Shown here: piece by piece, positions 7,008-12,152 of the stretch
Layout: every line of letters starts with the position of its first letter
How positions within the stretch are numbered: position 1 is the first letter of the stretch
NCBI GenBank assembly: GCA_946414975.1
Contig: CAMKQS010000048.1
Coordinates: forward strand, 1-12,152
From: an uncultured Caryophanales bacterium
GTDB lineage: Bacteria > Bacillota_I > Bacilli_A > RF39 > UBA660
Direction: 5' to 3'
Length of the DNA stretch: 12,152 bases
The notes under the pieces: generated by a model
What the model saw: only the letters and a program-made list of their open reading frames with translations
Told to the model about the DNA's origin: nothing
Database searches by the model: none
Program-made: the position numbers and the translations under genes

Positions 7008-9034
7008 TCTATAATCTCTTTGTAATCACAATTAGAACATTTTATATTTTTACCTTTTATTGTTAACATTGAATTACATTCTTTACACAAATTTCCTGTA
7101 GGTTTATCCCAATAGGCTGTTTTACATTTAGGATAATTATTGCATCCATAAAAGATTTTTCCTCTTTTACTTCTCTTTTCTATAATATCCCCATCACAAT
7201 TTGGACATTTACACGCAACAACGATCTCTTTTGGTTCTGATTTTATATATTTACATTTAGGAAAATTACTACAAGCTGTAAAATCGCCATATTTTCCATG
7301 CCTAATTACTAAACTAGAACCACATTCAGGACAATCTTCACCAGTTTTTTCTGCTTCTTTTTTAGGCATTTCATCAAATGCTTTTTTTACACTAGGTTCA
7401 AATTCATTATAAAATTTTTTAAGTGTTTCAATATAATTTTCTTTTCCTTCAGCAATCTTATCTAAATCATTTTCCATATTAGCTGTATATTCCACATTTA
7501 TTAAATGTGAGAAATGTTGTTGTAATTTATCAGTTATTTCAATTCCAATTTTAGTAGGAACAAATTTTTTATCTTCTATTACAACATAGCCACGTTTTTT
7601 TATTATATCCATAGTTGTTGCATAAGTACTTGGTCTACCAATTCCTAGTTCTTCCATTTCTTTGATTAATTTAGCCTCTGTATATCTTGATGGTGGTTTT
7701 GTAAAATGTTGTGTACTTTCAATATCATTAGCTTTAAATACACTATTTTCTTTTAAATCTGGAACTATAGTATCTTTAGAATCTTCATAATCACTATAAA
7801 TCTTTAAATAACCATCAAATGTAACAATTTGCCCAGTTGTTTTAAATTGATAATTATTATTATCAAGTATTATTGTTGTATTAAGAGTCTTAGCATTTGC
7901 AAATAGTGAAGCTAATGCACGATAATATATCATTCTATATAATTTAAACTCATCATTAGTTAAATATTTTCTTACCTCTTCTGGAGTTCTATTAATACTA
8001 GTTGGTCTTATTGCTTCATGCGCATCTTGAACATTATCTTTCTTTTTAGATTTTTTCACATATCCAATATATTCTTCACCATAGTTTTCTTTAATATATC
8101 CATATACAGATTTTACAAAATCATCAGATAATCTAGTAGAATCAGTACGCATATATGTAATTAAACCTACTGTTTCATCTTCAAGCTCCATACCTTCATA
8201 CAACTTTTGAGCTATTTGCATTGTTTTTTTTGAATTAAAATTTAATTTATTACTTGCATCTTGTTGCAATGTACTGGTAATATATGGCATTCTAGCTTGT
8301 TTTTGTTTTTCCTTTTTTTCTATATTAACTACTTTAAAATCTTCCCCAAGATTATTTAATACTTTATCATTTTCTTCCTTTGAAGATATTTTAAAGTCTT
8401 TATTATCATAATTAAATAATTCTGATTCAAAATTATCAAATATAGCTTTTATTTTATAGTACTCTTCAGGAATAAAAGCTTCTATTTCTCTTTCTTTTTC
8501 TACAATAAGTTTTAAAGCTACACTCTGTACTCTTCCTGCACTACTACCATTTGTCTTAGACTGAATTAACTTACTTAATCTAAAACCAATAATTCTATCT
8601 AATATTCTTCTAGTCTCTTGACTATTAACTAGATAATCATCTATTTTTCTTGTATGCTTAAAAGCATCTACTACTGCATTCTTAGTTATTTCATTAAAAA
8701 CAACTCTATCATAATCTTTATCATCTAAATTTAAAACATCTTTTAAATGCCAGCTTATTGCTTCTCCTTCACGGTCTGGATCGGTTGCAAGATAAACATG
8801 ACTTGCATCCTTTAAAGCTTTTTTAAGTTCATTAACTACATTCTTTTTCCCACTCATCATAATATAATTTGGTTTAAAATCATGATCAACATCAACACCA
8901 AATCCATATTTTCCTGTAGTAGCTAAATCTCTAACATGTCCTTTAGAAGATAAAACCTTATACTCACTTCCTAAATATTTTTCAATTGGTTTTGTTTTAC
9001 TAGGTGATTCCACTATAACTAAGTTTTTTGGCAT
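7004..9034 (-). CDS. topA: DNA topoisomerase I (type IA)
   Basis: The 676-aa enzyme relaxes negative supercoils by cutting one strand through a phosphotyrosine link. The Toprim domain is at the N-terminus: VIVESPSKTK with E9, and DPDREGEA with D85, D87 and E89. The active-site tyrosine is Y294 in GLITYMRTDSTR. The later core motif ELGIGRPSTYATT is intact. Three Cys4 zinc ribbons close the protein, starting near residues 568, 609 and 648, as is usual for Firmicute TopA. Length is normal for the family. The start has AAGGAAGTGG upstream and a textbook promoter. The stop is TGA, showing that TGA is a stop codon here. It is transcribed divergently from the SpoIIIAH-like gene. In many Firmicutes topA sits beside dprA and trmFO; neither is next to it here. 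Confidence 0.98.
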   Translation of the reverse strand: MPKNLVIVESPSKTKPIEKYLGSEYKVLSSKGHVRDLATTGKYGFGVDVDHDFKPNYIMMSGKKNVVNELKKALKDASHVYLATDPDREGEAISWHLKDVLNLDDKDYDRVVFNEITKNAVVDAFKHTRKIDDYLVNSQETRRILDRIIGFRLSKLIQSKTNGSSAGRVQSVALKLIVEKEREIEAFIPEEYYKIKAIFDNFESELFNYDNKDFKISSKEENDKVLNNLGEDFKVVNIEKKEKQKQARMPYITSTLQQDASNKLNFNSKKTMQIAQKLYEGMELEDETVGLITYMRTDSTRLSDDFVKSVYGYIKENYGEEYIGYVKKSKKKDNVQDAHEAIRPTSINRTPEEVRKYLTNDEFKLYRMIYYRALASLFANAKTLNTTIILDNNNYQFKTTGQIVTFDGYLKIYSDYEDSKDTIVPDLKENSVFKANDIESTQHFTKPPSRYTEAKLIKEMEELGIGRPSTYATTMDIIKKRGYVVIEDKKFVPTKIGIEITDKLQQHFSHLINVEYTANMENDLDKIAEGKENYIETLKKFYNEFEPSVKKAFDEMPKKEAEKTGEDCPECGSSLVIRHGKYGDFTACSNFPKCKYIKSEPKEIVVACKCPNCDGDIIEKRSKRGKIFYGCNNYPKCKTAYWDKPTGNLCKECNSMLTIKGKNIKCSNCDYKEIID

Positions 9035-9059
9035 AGTCCACTTCCTTTTCTATTTATAG

Positions 9060-9088
9060 TTTATACACGAAAACAAATTATTTGTCAA
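9060..9088 (-). promoter_or_regulatory. Sigma-A promoter of topA
   Basis: The minus strand has consensus TTGACA (9083-9088), a 17-nt spacer and TATAAA (9060-9065), 25 bases before the topA ATG. Confidence 0.85.
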
Positions 9089-9129
9089 CTAAATATTTTA
9101 TTATAATTGTATTTATTTTTTATTAATTA

Positions 9130-9158
9130 TTCATATTCTAATATCTCATTAATATAAT
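9130..9158 (+). promoter_or_regulatory. Candidate promoter of the SpoIIIAH-like gene
   Basis: TTCATA (9130-9135), a 17-nt spacer and TATAAT (9153-9158) precede the AAAGGAGG ribosome site at 9168-9175. In spore formers this gene family is controlled by sigma-E; I could not find a convincing sigma-E element, so the vegetative-type match is the best available. Confidence 0.4.
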
Positions 9159-9179
9159 CTAGTAGATAAAGGAGGATTT

Positions 9180-9710
9180 ATGATTAATAAAAAGAATTTA
9201 TGGTTTTTAACATTATTTAGTTTAATTTTAGTCTTAAGTATTTATTACATTACTATGCCAAGTGAACTACTTATGACAACAAAAGAAAAAGTTAATAATA
9301 TAACTAATCAACAAAAAGAAAAGAAAAAGAGCAAAAGTAAAGAAATTGTAAAAGAGGTTGAAGAAGCAGATATAATTAGCGCAATGAGAATTGAATCAGA
9401 TAGTGTAATGAAAGATGAAATTGATAAATTACAACTTGTTATCAACAATGAAAAATCAACAGTAGATGACAAGAATAAGGCATATGATAAAATAAAAGAA
9501 ATAAATAATAATCGAGCTCTTGAAGAACAATTAGAAAAAAAATTAAAAGATGAATTAAAATTAGACTCATATATAAAAATTGAAGATAACAAAATAAAAG
9601 TTACCATAAATAGTAGTGAACATGATGCCAGTAGTGCGAACAAAATAATGCGTAATATTCAAAGTAACTTTGATGAAAGTAAATACATTTCAGTTAAATT
9701 TCAAAAATAG
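9180..9710 (+). CDS. spoIIIAH: SpoIIIAH-like stage III sporulation protein
   Basis: The 176-aa protein (B. subtilis SpoIIIAH is 218 aa) starts just after AAAGGAGG. Residues 7-29 are one membrane helix (WFLTLFSLILVLSIYYI), characteristic of the family. A Lys/Glu-rich linker follows, then a ring-building (YscJ/PrgK-like) domain at about 64-175 with the typical D..N.AYD.I.EIN segment and a short C-terminal strand (YISVKFQK). In B. subtilis it sits in the mother-cell membrane and meets forespore SpoIIQ across the intermembrane space, forming a channel. Its usual seven operon partners (spoIIIAA-AG) are not next to it, so it is an orphan here. Whether it still works in sporulation cannot be told from this window. 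Confidence 0.85.
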   Translation: MINKKNLWFLTLFSLILVLSIYYITMPSELLMTTKEKVNNITNQQKEKKKSKSKEIVKEVEEADIISAMRIESDSVMKDEIDKLQLVINNEKSTVDDKNKAYDKIKEINNNRALEEQLEKKLKDELKLDSYIKIEDNKIKVTINSSEHDASSANKIMRNIQSNFDESKYISVKFQK

Positions 9711-9737
9711 AAATTTAATTTTTTTTACATTAGTAGA

Positions 9738-9764
9738 ACTTTTATATTCCTATTTCATAAAATA
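9738..9764 (+). promoter_or_regulatory. Candidate sigma-K promoter of gerE
   Basis: The sigma-K consensus is AC, 16-17 nt, then CATANNNTA. Here AC at 9738-9739 is followed after 16 nt by CATAAAATA (9756-9764). B. subtilis gerE is itself a sigma-K gene, so the match falls in the expected place, about 45 nt before the start codon. AT-rich background raises the chance of coincidence. Confidence 0.55.
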
Positions 9765-9809
9765 ATATGAGTAAAATATATACCAACTATCTTAGGAAGT
9801 GAGGTTTTC

Positions 9810-10016
9810 ATGAATAAAAGTATTCTAACGAAAAGAGAAAAAGAAATATTTAAATTACTAATATCAAATAAATCAACCAAAGAAATCGCATATACTCTTA
9901 GTATAAGTGAAAAAACAGTTAGAAATCATATTTCCAATACTATGCAAAAATTAGGAGTAAAAGGAAGAGCTAATGCTGTAGTTGAATTATTAAGATTAAA
10001 CGAGATTTCACTATAA
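9810..10016 (+). CDS. gerE: GerE, LuxR-type regulator of late spore coat genes
   Basis: The 68-aa protein is almost all helix-turn-helix, as in B. subtilis GerE (74 aa). It starts after AGGAAGTGAGG. LTKREKEIFKLL, then KEIAYTLSISEKTVRNHISN (recognition helix about residues 34-45) and MQKLGVKGRANAVVELLRL follow the GerE pattern closely. GerE binds DNA as a dimer and switches mother-cell genes on or off in the last stage of sporulation. There is no receiver or sensor domain. It is followed by a gerM-like gene, as in the gerE-gerM neighbourhood of Bacillus. The SEKTVRNHISN segment is widespread in LuxR proteins, but the short stand-alone length and the context favour GerE. Confidence 0.9.
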   Translation: MNKSILTKREKEIFKLLISNKSTKEIAYTLSISEKTVRNHISNTMQKLGVKGRANAVVELLRLNEISL

Positions 10017-10041
10017 AAGTGTATAAAATTACACTTTTTTT
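10015..10041 (+). terminator. Hairpin terminator after gerE
   Basis: AAAAGTGTA (10015-10023) pairs with TACACTTTT (10030-10038), followed by more Ts. It overlaps the gerE stop codon and ends about 24 bases before the next gene, so read-through could still feed gerM. Confidence 0.65.
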
Positions 10042-10064
10042 CATAAAATTTTGTAGGTGATACT

Positions 10065-11006
10065 TTGATAAAACGAATTTCATTAAAAAAAATATCTATA
10101 TGTATAATTGCTTTTATCTCCATTTTTCTTTTTAATTTATTTCCTACTAATAAATTAAAAATAAGTAAAACTTTAGAATATAAAGATGAAAACTCTAGTA
10201 CAATATTTCTGTTAGATGAAAATAATTATTTAGCTAAAACTAGTATAAACATAGATGATAATAATATTAAATTAAAGGCAAAAAAATTATTACTTGCATT
10301 AATAAATGATGAAAAGTATCAAGATATGATTCCAAATGGATTTAAATCCATTATTCCTTCAAGTACAAAAATATTAAATATTTATTATAAAGATAATGTA
10401 ATAAAAGTTGATTTTTCCGATGATTTATTAAATGTAGATAAACAATTTGAAGAAAAAATCATTGAAGATATAGTATATACTCTAACCAGTATAAAAGATA
10501 TCAAATATGTAATAATTTATATAAATGGAGAAATATTAACTAAACTACCAAAGAATAATATAACAATACCTGCTACATTAGATAGAAATTTTGGAATTAA
10601 TAAAGAGTATAACATAACCAGTAATAAAGATATAAAAAAAACTACTGTTTATTATATTAATAAATATAACGATAATTATTACTATGTACCTGTTACTAAA
10701 ATAAATAATAGTGATAAACAAAAAGCTGAAATAATAATAGATGAATTAAAATATAATAATGTATATAATACACATTTAATGAGTTTTTTAAATAATGATG
10801 TAAAAATTATAAATGTTGATTATACTGATAAAACATTATCAATAGAATTAAATGATAAGATATTTGATAATAATACAAATAAAGTATTAGATGAAGTAAT
10901 TGATACTATCTGTCTATCTTTAAATGATAATTATGATATAAATGAAATACTATTTAAAGTAGATAATAAAGAAATTTATAAAAGTGATACAAAAAAGCTT
11001 GAATAA
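10065..11006 (+). CDS. gerM: GerM-like protein with two GerMN domains
   Basis: The 313-aa protein uses a TTG start at 10065, with AGGTGA 4 nt upstream; no in-frame ATG lies near. A basic N-terminus and one membrane helix (about 9-27) anchor it. There is no lipobox, unlike the B. subtilis GerM lipoprotein. Two GerMN domains follow at about 46-162 and 194-305. Each has the KLLL.LI or IIDEL helix, a hydrophobic strand with V.VDFSDD or LSIELND, and an I.YV..YI.G or INEILFKVDN strand. GerM supports engulfment-stage SpoIIIAH-SpoIIQ complexes and germination in B. subtilis, which fits the SpoIIIAH-like gene upstream. Its sequence is highly AT-rich. The family is clear; a sporulation role is inferred from the neighbours. 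Confidence 0.85.
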   Translation: MIKRISLKKISICIIAFISIFLFNLFPTNKLKISKTLEYKDENSSTIFLLDENNYLAKTSINIDDNNIKLKAKKLLLALINDEKYQDMIPNGFKSIIPSSTKILNIYYKDNVIKVDFSDDLLNVDKQFEEKIIEDIVYTLTSIKDIKYVIIYINGEILTKLPKNNITIPATLDRNFGINKEYNITSNKDIKKTTVYYINKYNDNYYYVPVTKINNSDKQKAEIIIDELKYNNVYNTHLMSFLNNDVKIINVDYTDKTLSIELNDKIFDNNTNKVLDEVIDTICLSLNDNYDINEILFKVDNKEIYKSDTKKLE

Positions 11007-11027
11007 ATTTCTTTTTTGTTGTATAAT
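10999..11027 (+). promoter_or_regulatory. Promoter of the tRNA pair
   Basis: TTGAAT (10999-11004), a 17-nt spacer and a perfect TATAAT (11022-11027) overlap the 3' end of the gerM-like gene. Transcription would begin about 8 nt before the tRNA-Arg. Confidence 0.75.
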
Positions 11028-11041
11028 TTTTCTTGTCGGAT

Positions 11042-11118
11042 GTCTCAGTAGCTCAGCTGGATAGAGCATCGCCCTTCTAAGGCGAGTGTCAGGGGTTCGA
11101 ATCCCTTCTGGGACACCA
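11042..11118 (+). tRNA. tRNA-Arg (anticodon TCT)
   Basis: The acceptor stem GTCTCAG pairs with CTGGGAC, the D arm is GCTC/GAGC, and the anticodon stem TCGCC/GGCGA holds loop CTTCTAA with TCT at 11076-11078. The T arm has loop TTCGAAT. The discriminator A and CCA are encoded. It reads AGA, the main arginine codon of the window's AT-rich genes. Confidence 0.97.
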
Positions 11119-11129
11119 TTTTAAATATT

Positions 11130-11154
11130 AAGCCTATAATAGGCTTTTTATTTT
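11130..11154 (+). terminator. Hairpin with T-run between the two tRNAs
   Basis: AAGCCTA (11130-11136) pairs with TAGGCTT (11140-11146) over a 3-nt loop, followed by TTTATTTT. It resembles a terminator, yet tRNA-Thr follows at 11159. The stem also contains TATAAT (11135-11140), so it could supply a -10 for tRNA-Thr; only a poor -35 lies upstream. It may instead be a processing hairpin. Confidence 0.55.
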
Positions 11155-11158
11155 ATAT

Positions 11159-11232
11159 GCCCTTTTAGTTAAGTGGTATAACAAAGCCATGGTAAGGCTT
11201 AGTCATAAGTTCAATTCTTATAAAGGGCACCA
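11159..11232 (+). tRNA. tRNA-Thr (anticodon GGT)
   Basis: The acceptor stem GCCCTTT pairs with AAAGGGC. The D arm is GTTA/TAAC. The anticodon stem AAGCC/GGCTT holds loop ATGGTAA with GGT at 11191-11193. The T stem is ATAAG/CTTAT with loop TTCAATT. Discriminator A and CCA are encoded. The D and T arms are unusually AT-rich and the variable loop is only 4 nt, but all stems pair. Confidence 0.85.
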
Positions 11233-11241
11233 TTAAATAAT

Positions 11242-11275
11242 AAAAAATCAATTCACAATTAGAATTGATTTTTTT
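11242..11275. terminator. Bidirectional terminator between tRNA-Thr and the pilin-like pseudogene
   Basis: AATCAATTC (11246-11254) pairs with GAATTGATT (11262-11270), flanked by an A-run on the left and a T-run on the right. It can end the tRNA transcript on the plus strand and any transcript of the convergent pseudogene on the minus strand. Confidence 0.8.
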
Positions 11276-11324
11276 AATATCATTTTTTTTATGAAGAGAT
11301 ATTAGATTTAGACAGTACTATAAC

Positions 11325-11432
11325 TGGACGCACAACGCGGTAGTCGTAGCAGACGTAAATGTCGTCAAGACCGCCATCACTGGTGACACCCCAAACACCA
11401 GACGCCGAATCCTCATATTGACTCATTGTCCA
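11325..11432 (-). other. Putative DGR variable region VR2
   Basis: This block encodes residues 209-244 of the broken pilin-like gene, core 11337-11417 (residues 214-240). Of 27 core codons, 23 end in C or T, with runs such as GAC GAC ATT TAC and TGC TAC GAC TAC CGC. GC over 11321-11410 is 49 of 90. The constant frame (W209 TMS, VWGV, VRP) alternates with what look like diversified NNY codons. The frame differs from that of VR1, so a second template would be needed. DGR origin is inferred; no template or reverse transcriptase is present. Confidence 0.65.
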
Positions 11433-11955
11433 GTACCCAAAATTATTATTATATACCCAACTTGGTGTATATTCTGGATTTACATTTATCCATGATGCTT
11501 CAGGTGTCCCATGATCATATCCTAAATTATCTTCTAACTCTTCATATGTTATTAATCATGCTTCACTTGCAGCTGGTGCTTGTGCTTGCTTCCATGCATC
11601 TACTGTAGTTTTTATATATGATGTTTCATAATTATTACTACTTGAATGATATTGCATTCCTCCATTACCACCAGTTTGTGCACCTGTTTCTGCTGAATAT
11701 GTTGTAATCTCACTTGCAGATAATGGTTCTGCTTTTAGAAATGTTACAGACTCTTCTGATGCACCAGAATCTTTGATTACATAATAATTTATATTATTAT
11801 ATGTAACTTCATCACCTACACTATATGCTTGATATGTTATAGTTCCTTCACTACCATATGTATATCCTTCTACACTTCTTCCAGCAAGTGCAAGCTCAAT
11901 AGATCTACCGTAAGCATCAACACTTCTCTTATCTGCAGATATTCTTGCCTTTCTT

Positions 11956-12001
11956 ATTATATTCATTACTAGTGGTGTTACTATTAATGCTAGTATTGCT
12001 A
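11956..12001 (-). repeat. Pilin N-terminus repeat, copy 2 (partner 1408-1453)
   Basis: This is the same 46-base segment as at 1408-1453, differing at two positions, within the hydrophobic helix of the pseudogene. Confidence 0.85.
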
Positions 12002-12056
12002 AAATTACTAAGACTGCTATTAGTTAAATTAAAGTAAAACCTTTCTCCTTCTTCAT

Positions 12057-12152
12057 AACAAGTATAATTCATAAAATTTTGTAAAGTTTCTCTCCTAGAC
12101 CTTGTAAATTTAACTGTGTAAATTCGTATTCTTACCACCAGTTAGAATCACT
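12057..12152. other. Right edge, no gene recognised
   Basis: This is the region upstream of the pseudogene. An AGGAG lies about 36 nt before the pseudogene ATG, too far to serve it. On the minus strand a frame entering from outside the window (SDSNWW) stops at 12132-12134. It could be the end of an upstream gene but is too short to support. Confidence 0.3.

Larger units (their letters stand above)
11289..12056 (-). pseudogene. Second pilin-like gene with variable C-terminus, broken by two nonsense codons
   Basis: One frame runs 256 codons from ATG 12056 to TAA 11289 with two internal stops. Codon 11 is TAA (12024-12026), in FTLI*LIAV where the conserved pilin Glu (+5) should be: one G-to-T change from GAA. 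Codon 167 is TGA (11556-11558), in ASEA*LITYEEL, one C-to-T change from CGA (Arg). The rest is in frame and well preserved: prepilin leader, helix, VDAYGRSIELALAG, a middle domain (residues about 60-165) with YSVGDEVTYNNINYYVI, and the C-terminal YWTMS...VRPVIVLSKSNI. No ribosome site lies within 15 nt of the ATG. TGA as Trp is unlikely since topA ends in TGA, and it would not explain TAA. Sequencing error is possible. A fragment could be translated from ATG 11966, but it would lack the pilin signal and the variable end. Confidence 0.8.

Noticed and set aside
10023..10049. Sigma-E-like promoter (ATA-16-CATAAAAT) before the gerM-like gene
   Set aside because: The start it predicts falls inside the ribosome site at 10055-10060, the element overlaps the gerE terminator, and such matches are common in AT-rich DNA.
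11556..11558. TGA read as tryptophan (genetic code 4) to rescue the second pilin-like gene
   Set aside because: topA ends in TGA at the normal family length, Trp is written TGG elsewhere, and the gene also has an in-frame TAA at codon 11.
34..12119. Ten-base inverted match (ACACAGTTAA at 34-43 and TTAACTGTGT at 12110-12119) as element ends
   Set aside because: Many 10-base matches are expected by chance in a 12-kb window, and nothing else suggests a mobile element bounded by them.
11929..12138. Minus-strand ORF of 69 codons overlapping the start of the pilin-like pseudogene
   Set aside because: It is out of frame with the clearly homologous pilin leader and helix, and has Asn/Ser-rich low-complexity sequence. 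It is a shadow that stays open because the true frame is broken.
1..12152. DGR template repeat, reverse transcriptase or accessory protein inside the window
   Set aside because: No adenine-rich near-copy of either variable block and no reverse transcriptase motif were found on either strand; the components must lie elsewhere if the DGR reading is right.

Overview
The window is about 12.2 kb of AT-rich DNA with bacterial translation signals (AGGAGG-type ribosome sites), sigma-A promoters and T-tract terminators. It carries GerE, GerM and SpoIIIAH-like sporulation proteins, so it reads as a low-GC Firmicute of the Bacilli/Erysipelotrichia/RF39-like kind, probably host-associated and uncultured. 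That placement is an inference from composition and protein families. TGA ends topA and tryptophan is written TGG, so the standard bacterial code 11 applies.

Layout. Positions 45-9034 are all on the minus strand: a pilin-like protein with a C-terminal variable domain (45-1505), a membrane-anchored M15/VanX-type peptidase with dockerin-like and InlB-B-like repeats (1588-4419), a two-gene operon of coiled-coil proteins (4496-6761), a possible very short transcript with a five-codon ORF (about 6865-6971), and topA (7004-9034). Positions 9180-11232 are on the plus strand: a SpoIIIAH-like protein, gerE, a gerM-like gene, tRNA-Arg(TCT) and tRNA-Thr(GGT). At 11289-12056, on the minus strand again, is a second pilin-like gene with a variable C-terminus. 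It is broken by two in-frame nonsense codons.

The most interesting signal is at the two ends. Both pilin-like genes finish in a block whose composition and codon use are unlike anything else here: roughly 54-57% GC against about 30% in the flank checked, with few sense-strand adenines, CGT/CGC/GGC/TCG/GCG codons, and nearly every codon ending in C or T. Both blocks sit in a W-[TL]-[ML]-S ... VRP frame. This is what adenine-specific mutagenesis of AAY-rich template codons by a diversity-generating retroelement (DGR) would leave. I therefore read both as DGR variable regions fused to a type IV pilin N-terminus, a surface-display system with two different templates. No reverse transcriptase, accessory protein or template repeat is in the window, so the DGR would have to act from elsewhere in the genome.

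How the genes relate. Three parts of the window concern the envelope: the displayed pilin-like proteins, the peptidoglycan-type peptidase and possibly the coiled-coil pair. The plus-strand block is a remnant of the sporulation programme: gerE followed by gerM resembles the Bacillus gerE-gerM neighbourhood, and gerE has a good match to a sigma-K promoter upstream.
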